Of a stretch of 5,287 bases of DNA, positions 1-5,287 are shown in pieces. The notes beneath the pieces are model-generated. The model saw only the letters and a list, made by a program, of their open reading frames with translations. It searched no databases and had not been told where the DNA came from. The translations under genes and the position numbers were made by a program. Positions within the stretch are counted from its first letter, which is position 1; each line of letters opens with the position of its first letter. The stretch is from an uncultured Bacilli bacterium (GTDB lineage Bacteria > Bacillota_I > Bacilli_A > RFN20 > CAG-826), in contig CAKPJO010000116.1 of the NCBI GenBank assembly GCA_934162685.1, forward strand, positions 1 to 5,287. Reading direction: 5' to 3'.

Positions 1-2988
1 TGCGTACCATTGGTACTTCATATTTTGATGTAAATGTTCATTTAATAATTTGTCTTTAGCAATATTAGTAGCTTCATAGTCAACCCATTCAGTCTTAAGT
101 TCAGCTTTTTGTCCGCCACCATTAGCCATCATAGTAACACCACCAAGGATACATTCACCTGGTAAGAAATAGTTTTGACCATTAACCATATCAGTAGAAA
201 TTAATCCTTTGTAGCCCCATTCTTTTCTTAAAATATTTTGCATTAATCCTTCGTGACCGTTTAAATTAGAACAACCGATTCTATTGAAAGCAGTCATAGT
301 AGCTAAACATTCACCAGATTCATATGCCTTTTGGAATGATCTTAATTCTGTTTCACGAGCTGTTTGTTCAGTCATGTATTCAGAAAGACCGTATCTATTA
401 TATTCAATTGCATTAAATGCAAAGTGTTTTGGACCAATTAAACAACCGAATTCTCTTCCGCCTGCTACCATTTGTTCTAATGAGTAAGCAGAAAGGATTG
501 GATCTTCTGTAAAGTATTCGTGAGTACGTCCTTCATATGGTGCACGATGTAAGTTAGCACCACCAGCCCAAATAACTGCACCGCCATTCCAAATTGAATG
601 GTTACCAATTAATTGTCCAGCTCCTCTTTGAATATCTTTATCAAATGTAGCAGCAATTAATGGTGCGTTAGGCATAGAAGCTTTATAACCAGTCCAAGTT
701 GTTGCTTGTTCTTCACTTAATTTATAAGGTGAATCATCTAAAATAGCATAACCTTGGTTGACACCGAATGATGAGAATCCATTAGGACCATCAGCTTGTC
801 TATTTCTTGGGTTACCAATTGCATCAATTGTCCAAGTTGTGTTACCACCAACAGCAATAATCTTAACAGCGTCATCTAATTCGATTTGATTAACGAATTC
901 ATCCCATCTAATATCATCCCATTTTGCTTCCTTCATGTCAGCAAGAGTATAACTAGTGTCTTTTGAACCCCAAACTGTATCAACTTCATCATTTTTTTGA
1001 ATAACGTGTTTTTTATTACGTAATTCTTTAATCATATCTGCGTTTGGTGTAACTACTTGCCTTGTTGGATATGTAGAAGCCCAATCATTTCTTGATAAAT
1101 ATGTAACAGCACCAGGTTGATAGTAATTTAAGTCAGCATTATCTAATTGGTTTTGAATTAATACTTTTCCGCCTTTAGATCTACCAAATAAAGACGAATT
1201 AGAAGATCCGTAATTTTTAACAATAGCGTTACTAGCATTACCATTTACATCCATTCCATCAGCGGTAGTTTTACCCATTTTAGCTAGAACGTTATTTACA
1301 GCTTCATGAGCGCCATTACCAACAGCGAAATAATAATCGCCTTCTGCTAAAACATATCCGCCTTTTACACCATCATGTTCTAATTCATTATCATATGATG
1401 TAGCATCTGATAAATCAGCAGTAATTACAAATTGTTTTGTATCTCCTGGTTCAATCATTGTTGTCTTTTTATAATCTAATAATTGAATAGCAGCTTTCTC
1501 AAGCTTATCATTATTTTTTCTTGGTAAAGAAACATATAATTCAATTGCGTCTTTTCCTGCTACTGAACCGGTATTTTTAACATCAACAACAGCGGTAACC
1601 ACTTTGTCATGAGTATTGAAATCAATACTTCTTAATTTTTGTTCAAATGTAGTATATGATCCGCCATAACCGAATGTATAACTTACTTCATCATTATAAA
1701 CCCAAGAAGTTGCGCCTTCTTTTGCTCCAGTAGATGAAGAAGCATTTGAAGAAGGATTAACAACTGTATCGAAATATCTTGTTTCATAATATTTATAACC
1801 AGTATAAATGCCTTCTTGATAAACTGTATAAGCTGAAGCTCTTAAGTTATCAGCACTAACAGCGGTCCAACCATCTTTATTGTTAGTAATATGATCTTCT
1901 TCTTTTGTGGCAATTTCATCTAGATTGCTATAAGAGAAAATACCCCAGTTTTGTGCAGCAGGTGATACAGAAATATCACTTGCATAAGTGTCTGGTAATT
2001 TACCAGAAGGATTAATTGTACCATCTAATAGTTTTGGTACAGCATTCATACCATATGTACCAGTTGTGCCAATCCATAAAATAGCATCAACACCATCATC
2101 ACGTTTAACTTCATCAATTTCCATTGGTGAGTTAGAGTTAATTAAAACGATAACTTTATCACTTTGAGCTTTAGCCATATTTATCATTTCACGTTCTCTA
2201 TTTGATAAACCTAATGGATCTTTAGCTCCTTCGTTATTTTCACCTGCGCCAATATTAGATACACCAGCTTCACCAGGTAAGTAGTCACGGCCTTCTGAGT
2301 TAATTCTACCTAATACAACGATAGATGTTTTGTAGTCACCGAAAGTTGTTGTGGTAATTCCAGATTTTTGTGCTTCTAATTCTGATAAGCCTACTTCATT
2401 AATATCAAATTTGTACTTAGCAACAGCAGATTCATTAATCATACCGAATCCGCCACTAATTTTACTAGCAGCACGATAAGTCTTATTACCATTTTTATCT
2501 GTGTCTACTTTATAAGCTTCTGCCATATCTTGGTTAATTTCATAACCATCCTTAGTCAAAGCACTAACTAAGTTTGCGGTTTCATAGCCTGGGATAGTTA
2601 CGTTAGCAGCGCCAGATCCCATTTGTCCGCCAAGAATGTTTGAATAAGCAATTTTACCAACTAATGTAACTTTCTTTTCAGATGTTTTTAATGGTAATGC
2701 GTTATCCTTATTTTTTAATAATACAGCACCTTCACCAGTAACTTTTTCGCCATATTCCATATCAGCTTTAGCTAAATCTTCTGGTGTGTTGTATGTTGAT
2801 TTGTAATTATACTTATCAACATCACTTCCGCCTTCAACTTTTACAACTTTAGTAGATGAAGTGTGGAAGAATTCGTCCATGTAGCTAGAATATTCTTTTG
2901 CGATTACTTGACCAATTGTTGTAACGGCTAGTAATGCTCCAGAGATACTTGCAATACCACGGAATAAATTAGTCTTACTTTTTTTCAT
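1..2988 (-). CDS. Glycoside hydrolase family 3 protein with reversed domain order (beta-glucosidase-like), C-terminus outside the window
   Basis: This is a retaining GH3 glycosidase, probably beta-glucosidase-like, acting outside the membrane on oligosaccharides; the substrate cannot be read from the sequence. The frame is open for 996 codons with no stop. Residues 1-10 are basic and 11-30 hydrophobic, then VIA-KEY: a signal peptide or uncleaved anchor. About 84-430 is the GH3 C-terminal-type domain, with GRINSEGRDY placing the acid/base at Glu232. The motif FGYGGSYTTF (439-448) opens a fibronectin-III-like domain reaching about 575. After a linker of about 115 residues comes the barrel (about 690 onward), with DGPN (Asp733), GRTHEYFTEDP (820-830), KHF (Lys854-His855) and GLISTDM carrying the nucleophile Asp933. 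This order (C-domain, Fn3, N-domain) is known from Ruminococcus albus and Butyrivibrio beta-glucosidases. All four cysteines seen (849, 894, 906, 946) are in the barrel. I chose the start at 2988 for its strong GGAGGGG site. An in-frame ATG at 3057 would add 23 residues but has no such site. The family call is near certain; the substrate is not. Confidence 0.95.
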   Translation of the reverse strand, partial: MKKSKTNLFRGIASISGALLAVTTIGQVIAKEYSSYMDEFFHTSSTKVVKVEGGSDVDKYNYKSTYNTPEDLAKADMEYGEKVTGEGAVLLKNKDNALPLKTSEKKVTLVGKIAYSNILGGQMGSGAANVTIPGYETANLVSALTKDGYEINQDMAEAYKVDTDKNGNKTYRAASKISGGFGMINESAVAKYKFDINEVGLSELEAQKSGITTTTFGDYKTSIVVLGRINSEGRDYLPGEAGVSNIGAGENNEGAKDPLGLSNREREMINMAKAQSDKVIVLINSNSPMEIDEVKRDDGVDAILWIGTTGTYGMNAVPKLLDGTINPSGKLPDTYASDISVSPAAQNWGIFSYSNLDEIATKEEDHITNNKDGWTAVSADNLRASAYTVYQEGIYTGYKYYETRYFDTVVNPSSNASSSTGAKEGATSWVYNDEVSYTFGYGGSYTTFEQKLRSIDFNTHDKVVTAVVDVKNTGSVAGKDAIELYVSLPRKNNDKLEKAAIQLLDYKKTTMIEPGDTKQFVITADLSDATSYDNELEHDGVKGGYVLAEGDYYFAVGNGAHEAVNNVLAKMGKTTADGMDVNGNASNAIVKNYGSSNSSLFGRSKGGKVLIQNQLDNADLNYYQPGAVTYLSRNDWASTYPTRQVVTPNADMIKELRNKKHVIQKNDEVDTVWGSKDTSYTLADMKEAKWDDIRWDEFVNQIELDDAVKIIAVGGNTTWTIDAIGNPRNRQADGPNGFSSFGVNQGYAILDDSPYKLSEEQATTWTGYKASMPNAPLIAATFDKDIQRGAGQLIGNHSIWNGGAVIWAGGANLHRAPYEGRTHEYFTEDPILSAYSLEQMVAGGREFGCLIGPKHFAFNAIEYNRYGLSEYMTEQTARETELRSFQKAYESGECLATMTAFNRIGCSNLNGHEGLMQNILRKEWGYKGLISTDMVNGQNYFLPGECILGGVTMMANGGGQKAELKTEWVDYEATNIAKDKLLNEHLHQNMKYQWYA

Positions 2989-2993
2989 GTTTT

Positions 2994-3000
2994 CCCCTCC
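2994..3000 (-). promoter_or_regulatory. Strong ribosome binding site of the GH3 gene
   Basis: On the minus strand this reads GGAGGGG, followed by the 5-nt spacer AAAAC and the ATG at 2988. It decides the start codon against the upstream in-frame ATG at 3057-3055. A possible 6-bp stem (TTTTCC at 3011-3006 with GGAAAA at 2995-2990) would pair its last two bases and put the rest in the loop. That is weak but could modulate initiation. Confidence 0.85.
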
Positions 3001-3040
3001 ATTTTGGAAAATAATTTTTTTAGAGTTTTCTTTTGCCTCC

Positions 3041-3065
3041 AAGATACTTAAACCCATCGTATCTT
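3041..3065 (-). repeat. Inverted repeat, 7-bp stem with 11-nt loop
   Basis: The arms are AAGATAC and GTATCTT, exactly complementary. The 11-nt loop contains the upstream in-frame ATG (3057-3055) of the GH3 frame. In the RNA the stem is A/U-rich and only moderately stable. It lies about 40 nt before the ribosome binding site. Confidence 0.55.
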
Positions 3066-3067
3066 TT

Positions 3068-3093
3068 GTTAAACTTGGCTATTAAAGTTTAAC
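3068..3093 (-). repeat. Perfect 9-bp inverted repeat with 8-nt loop in the GH3 leader
   Basis: GTTAAACTT (3068-3076) and AAGTTTAAC (3085-3093) are exact reverse complements separated by 8 nt. It lies inside the predicted leader, about 25 nt after the predicted transcription start. It could act as an RNA hairpin or as a dyad operator for a DNA-binding protein; the sequence does not decide between them. There is no U-tract after it on either strand. Confidence 0.6.
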
Positions 3094-3110
3094 GGAACGA
3101 CAGCAAAAGC

Positions 3111-3124
3111 TGTAAGCGATTACA
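3111..3124. promoter_or_regulatory. cre-like / LacI-family operator O1, over the GH3 transcription start
   Basis: The 14-mer TGTAAGCGATTACA is a near-palindrome around a central CG, the hallmark of LacI/GalR-family operators including CcpA cre sites. With its flanks it matches WTGNNARCGNWWWCAW at 15 of 16 positions. It touches the last base of the GH3 -10 box (3124-3129) and covers the expected start point near 3117, the usual position for repression. Whether CcpA or a dedicated sugar repressor binds cannot be told. Confidence 0.7.
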
Positions 3125-3153
3125 TTATACATATAAAAGTATTCTCATCTTAA
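3124..3153 (-). promoter_or_regulatory. Sigma-70/sigma-A type promoter of the GH3 gene
   Basis: On the minus strand the -10 is a perfect TATAAT (3129-3124). The best -35 is TTAAGA (3153-3148), 4 of 6 matches to TTGACA, with an 18-bp spacer. A consensus -10 with a poor -35 suits a promoter that needs an activator bound just upstream, where the direct repeats at 3154-3187 sit. The predicted start is near 3117, inside operator O1. Confidence 0.6.
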
Positions 3154-3187
3154 TTTTGTCCTATTTTGTCATTTTTTAGTCCTATTT
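3154..3187. promoter_or_regulatory. Direct repeats with 21-bp period, candidate LytTR regulator binding site
   Basis: TTTTGTCCTATTT (3154-3166) recurs as TTTAGTCCTATTT (3175-3187), 12 of 13 identical and 21 bp apart, i.e. two helical turns. A weaker third copy, TTTTGTCATTT, lies between them at 3164-3174. LytTR regulators such as AgrA and ComE bind pairs of roughly 9-bp direct repeats with 12-bp gaps, the same 21-bp period, just upstream of a -35. Here the repeats end next to the GH3 -35 (3148-3153), and a LytTR regulator is encoded in this window. Assigning that regulator to this site is inference. Confidence 0.5.
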
Positions 3188-3199
3188 GGAGCGCTTACA
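3186..3199. promoter_or_regulatory. cre-like / LacI-family operator O2, upstream copy
   Basis: TTGGAGCGCTTACA has the same central CG and GCG/TTACA features as O1. With its flanks it matches WTGNNARCGNWWWCAW at 15 of 16 positions, in the same orientation. Its centre lies exactly 75 bp from that of O1, about seven helical turns. It overlaps the end of the direct repeats by two bases, so a repressor here could compete with the activator or loop to O1. It also lies upstream of the kinase gene. Confidence 0.55.
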
Positions 3200-3313
3200 T
3201 TTTAATAAAACATGCATTTTTATCATTTATCTTTATAAAAGATAGTTTAGACAACTCTTAATTTTTCATTTTGTTTTAAATAACTCTTCTTTTCATCTTT
3301 TTTTTACTCTATA
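3200..3313 (+). promoter_or_regulatory. Upstream region of the two-component operon, promoter not resolved
   Basis: This very A/T-rich stretch ends in a pyrimidine-rich run. There are two -10 candidates on the plus strand. One is TATAAA at 3234-3239, with only CATGCA at -35 spacing. The other is a perfect TATAAT at 3310-3315 that overlaps the first possible ATG of the kinase and has only TTCTTT as a -35 at 17 bp. TAGACA at 3248-3253 resembles a -35 but has no -10 at proper spacing. No purine-rich ribosome binding site precedes 3314. No gene-like open frame was found: only 8- and 15-codon frames without ribosome binding sites. Confidence 0.3.
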
Positions 3314-4636
3314 ATGAAATTTAAGAAAGCGCAGTTGATGAAAATGATGGAATTTTTCTATAAATATGGACTTGTACTTGAGCTTTTTGCCGCTTTGTTC
3401 TTGTTCACTATTAATTTAAAAAGAAGAAAACATTACGTATTACGTTATCTAATGCTCGCTTTAGCTATTGCCTTATTTTGTTTTATAAGATCAATTTTCC
3501 CATCTGATACAATTATTGCTAAAATAGTTTCTTATATCATTCTTTATATTGTTTGCTTTGCCATAAATTATTTTATTTATGACGCTCCATTAAGAATTAT
3601 TGTGTATTGCACCATTAGTGGTATTGTTGCACAACATACTTCTTACGTGTTATCAGATTTTATTAGAAGCCTCGTTACTGGACATAGTAATTTAATTATC
3701 GGCAATGTTGTTTATACTATTACTACCATTATTCTTTATGCCACATTATTCTTCTTATTTTCTTATAAGCAAGATCCACGTGATTTTATCAAATTACAAC
3801 GTGGCACTATTATTTTTAGTACTATCATCATCTTTATCATTAGCGTTGTCGTATTACAATATTTTGAATTTTATCGAAGCGAGATAACGTTTCATTCCAA
3901 TATTATATTCGTTGTGTTAGATGTAACGTGCTGTATAACTATTTATCTAATTCAAAAAATCAGTTACATATCCGCTCGAAATACTGTTGAAACTGAAATA
4001 GTAAAAAGTCGTTTAAGTCAATACGAATCATTACAAAACATTATCGAAGTAATGAACATTAGAATTCATGATTTAAAACATCAAATCCATCAAATTGAAC
4101 AAGATAGTAGCGTTTCTCCTGAAATAATTAAGCAACTAAATGAAACAATTTCCAAATATAAAAGCTTCTCTAGATGTGGAAATGAAATTATTGATACGAT
4201 TTTAACAGAGAAAAACATTCGTTTTGAAAAAGAATCCATTAAATTTACTTATCCATTAAATGGTAAGTTGTTCGATCGTTTTTCTACGCAAGATATTAAC
4301 TCTATTTTTGGCAATGCTCTAGATAACGCTATCGAATTCTTAATTACATTACCGGAAGATAAAAGATTTTTAACAATTCGCTCATATGAAATTGGTGATT
4401 TGGCAAAAGTATCATTTGAAAACACCTACATAGGCACTCCAAGTTTTAATAAAGATGGATTATTAAATACCACTAAAGAAAATACTATTTATCATGGCTT
4501 TGGTTTAAAATCCATTCGTAATACAATAAAAAAATATAATGGCAGCATGACTATTACCATTGAAAATGATACATTTAAGTTGCAATTACTATTCCCAAAA
4601 TATAATAATAGTAATAAAGTAAAGGAGCAAAACTAA
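3314..4636 (+). CDS. AgrC/GHKL-type membrane sensor histidine kinase (HPK10-like)
   Basis: This is the sensor of a two-component system; it would autophosphorylate on histidine and pass the phosphate to the regulator encoded one base downstream. Six or seven hydrophobic segments fill about residues 18-217 (roughly 18-35, 42-60, 66-87, 92-116, 126-150, 165-183, 195-217) with no recognisable extracellular domain, as in AgrC, ComD and FsrC peptide sensors. A short coiled stretch (about 220-248) leads to IRIHDLKHQI with the phosphoacceptor His252. Then come GNEIIDTILTEK (289-300), the N box FGNALDNAIE with Asn334 and Asn338, and the glycine-rich HGFGLKSIRN (394-403). The length, 440 aa, is normal for the group. 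The start is uncertain: Met1 has no ribosome binding site and overlaps a TATAAT, while Met9, Met11 and Met12 (3338, 3344, 3347) would still leave all membrane segments intact. The ligand is unknown; a peptide is the usual family signal, but no peptide gene is in view. Confidence 0.93.
   Translation: MKFKKAQLMKMMEFFYKYGLVLELFAALFLFTINLKRRKHYVLRYLMLALAIALFCFIRSIFPSDTIIAKIVSYIILYIVCFAINYFIYDAPLRIIVYCTISGIVAQHTSYVLSDFIRSLVTGHSNLIIGNVVYTITTIILYATLFFLFSYKQDPRDFIKLQRGTIIFSTIIIFIISVVVLQYFEFYRSEITFHSNIIFVVLDVTCCITIYLIQKISYISARNTVETEIVKSRLSQYESLQNIIEVMNIRIHDLKHQIHQIEQDSSVSPEIIKQLNETISKYKSFSRCGNEIIDTILTEKNIRFEKESIKFTYPLNGKLFDRFSTQDINSIFGNALDNAIEFLITLPEDKRFLTIRSYEIGDLAKVSFENTYIGTPSFNKDGLLNTTKENTIYHGFGLKSIRNTIKKYNGSMTITIENDTFKLQLLFPKYNNSNKVKEQN
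4621..4627 (+). promoter_or_regulatory. Ribosome binding site of the response regulator gene
   Basis: AAAGGAG lies inside the last codons of the kinase gene, 10 nt before the ATG at 4638. With one base between the kinase stop and this start, it indicates co-transcription and probably coupled translation. It is clearly better than anything upstream of the kinase start. Confidence 0.85.
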
Positions 4637-4637
4637 C

Positions 4638-5287
4638 ATGAAAGTAGCTATTATAGAAGATAATAATGAATATTCTGAAACTTTAAAAAATTACATAGAA
4701 CAATACGCTAAAGAAAATTCACTTAATATTGCTCTTTCTATTTTTCCTAATGGTGAGCGCATTGTTAATGATTTTAAATCTGATTACGATATCATATTTA
4801 TGGATATCGAAATGCCTGTTATGGATGGTATTGAAGCAAGTACAAAAATCCGAGAAATAGATTCAGAATGTATAATTATTTTTATTTCCAATTATACGCA
4901 ATACGCTATTAAAGGATACGCTGTTAATGCTTTAGATTATTTAACAAAGCCTTTAGAATACACTTTATTTAAAAATACGATGTCAAAAGCTATTCTTAAA
5001 GTACAATCAAAACAAAATAAATCTATTTTTATTCAATCTAGTAGCGAAACTTATCGCATTGATATTAATGAAATTATTTATATTGAAGTATATAAACATC
5101 GTGTTACTTTTCATACTACTAAAGATAATTATGATATGCGTGGCACACTTCAAGATGTGGAAAAACAACTTCCAAATAATCAATTTGTCCGTTGTAATTC
5201 TGGTATTATTGTCAATTTAAAATATGTAACAGGCATATCAAAAGATTCATTAATCATTTTTGATGAAGAACTTCCAATTGCAAGATC
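4638..5287 (+). CDS. LytTR-type response regulator (AgrA/ComE-like), C-terminus outside the window
   Basis: This is a cytoplasmic transcription regulator, partner of the upstream kinase. Residues 1-120 form a receiver domain with the acidic pair Glu7-Asp8, the phosphoacceptor Asp56 in FMDIEMPVMDG, Ser84 in IIFIS and Lys104 in YLTKPLE, so every phosphotransfer residue is present. From about 128 it is a LytTR DNA-binding domain: IFIQSSSETYRIDINEIIYIE, then the conserved FVRCNSGIIVNLKYV (183-197) and the near-terminal LPIAR. The window holds 216 complete codons; in LytTR proteins LPISRS is followed by about 10-25 residues, so only a short tail is missing. Such regulators bind paired direct repeats, and a fitting repeat with a 21-bp period lies at 3154-3187. 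That makes the divergent GH3 gene the leading target candidate (inference). Confidence 0.95.
   Translation, partial: MKVAIIEDNNEYSETLKNYIEQYAKENSLNIALSIFPNGERIVNDFKSDYDIIFMDIEMPVMDGIEASTKIREIDSECIIIFISNYTQYAIKGYAVNALDYLTKPLEYTLFKNTMSKAILKVQSKQNKSIFIQSSSETYRIDINEIIYIEVYKHRVTFHTTKDNYDMRGTLQDVEKQLPNNQFVRCNSGIIVNLKYVTGISKDSLIIFDEELPIAR

Larger units (their letters stand above)
2989..3117 (-). other. Predicted 5' leader of the GH3 mRNA, about 129 nt, with tandem hairpins
   Basis: If transcription starts about 7 nt after the -10 box (near 3117), the leader is about 129 nt, long for an ordinary bacterial gene. In transcript order it can form three stem-loops: ACAGC/GCTGT around a 4-nt loop, a perfect 9-bp stem (3093-3085 with 3076-3068), and a 7-bp stem (3065-3059 with 3047-3041). 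No stem is followed by a U-run, so none looks like a terminator or attenuator. I recognise no known riboswitch, T-box or BglG/LicT antiterminator sequence. Leader extent is inferred from the promoter call. Confidence 0.45.

Noticed and set aside
284..487. 67-codon open frame on the plus strand
   Set aside because: It lies entirely antisense to the conserved GH3 barrel (KHF and GR..EYF regions), has no ribosome binding site and resembles no protein family.
1..2988. Possible frameshift or stop in the GH3 frame suggested by its unusual domain order
   Set aside because: The frame was read through all 996 codons without a stop, and motifs of every domain appear in one frame, so the order is a natural rearrangement rather than an assembly error.
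2985..3002. Five-codon minus-strand frame whose TGA overlaps the GH3 ATG
   Set aside because: Its ATG sits directly before the GH3 ribosome binding site and has none of its own; it looks like coincidence rather than a coupled leader peptide.
3041..3093. The leader inverted repeats as intrinsic terminators or an attenuator
   Set aside because: The stems are A/U-rich, neither strand carries a proper U-tract straight after them, and divergent genes need no terminator here.
3182..3238. Tiny open frames in the intergenic region (8 codons from 3212 plus; 15 codons from 3226 minus), considered as signal-peptide genes for the AgrC-like sensor
   Set aside because: Neither has a ribosome binding site, a leader-like sequence or a processing motif, and the minus frame runs through operator O2 into the direct repeats.
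3248..3253. TAGACA as a -35 box for the kinase operon
   Set aside because: It matches TTGACA at five of six positions, but no -10-like hexamer lies 16-18 bp downstream; the nearest A/T hexamers are 21-22 bp away.
3705..3887. 60-codon open frame on the plus strand
   Set aside because: It is an out-of-frame shadow inside the kinase membrane region; its hydrophobicity reflects the T-rich codons of that region.

Overview
The window reads as low-GC Bacillota DNA, most likely a gut Bacilli lineage such as Erysipelotrichales, RF39 or Acholeplasmatales relatives. The basis is the strong A/T bias at third codon positions, GGAGG-type ribosome binding sites, tryptophan read from TGG, TAA as the only gene stop visible, and protein families typical of that group. 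The exact taxon is inference.

Layout: two divergent transcription units flank a 325-bp regulatory region. Leftward (minus strand, 2988 to beyond base 1) is a large exported or membrane-anchored glycoside hydrolase of family 3 (GH3). It is open for 996 codons and is cut by the window edge. Its domain order is reversed relative to textbook GH3 enzymes: the C-terminal-type domain with the acid/base Glu232 comes first, then a fibronectin-III-like domain, then the catalytic barrel with the nucleophile Asp933. Rightward (plus strand) is a two-component pair: a polytopic AgrC/GHKL-type sensor histidine kinase (3314-4636) and, one base after its stop, a LytTR-type response regulator (4638 to beyond 5287, lacking only its last residues).

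The intergenic region (2989-3313) is dense. On the hydrolase side there is a perfect TATAAT -10 box with a weak -35. A cre-like/LacI-family operator covers the predicted transcription start, and a second such operator lies exactly 75 bp upstream. Between them, directly upstream of the -35, is a 21-bp-period direct repeat with the geometry of LytTR binding sites. The deduced leader of about 129 nt contains tandem inverted repeats, one a perfect 9-bp stem. The kinase side has no convincing promoter or ribosome binding site, and its start codon is ambiguous.

Working model (inference): the sensor detects an extracellular ligand and phosphorylates the LytTR regulator. The regulator binds the direct repeats and activates the divergent GH3 gene, while a LacI/CcpA-type repressor on two flanking operators shuts it off when preferred sugar is present. 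The unusual part is a quorum-sensing-style kinase/regulator pair apparently dedicated to a glycosidase, with no autoinducer peptide gene in view. No RNA genes, CRISPR arrays, insertion sequences or attachment sites were seen.
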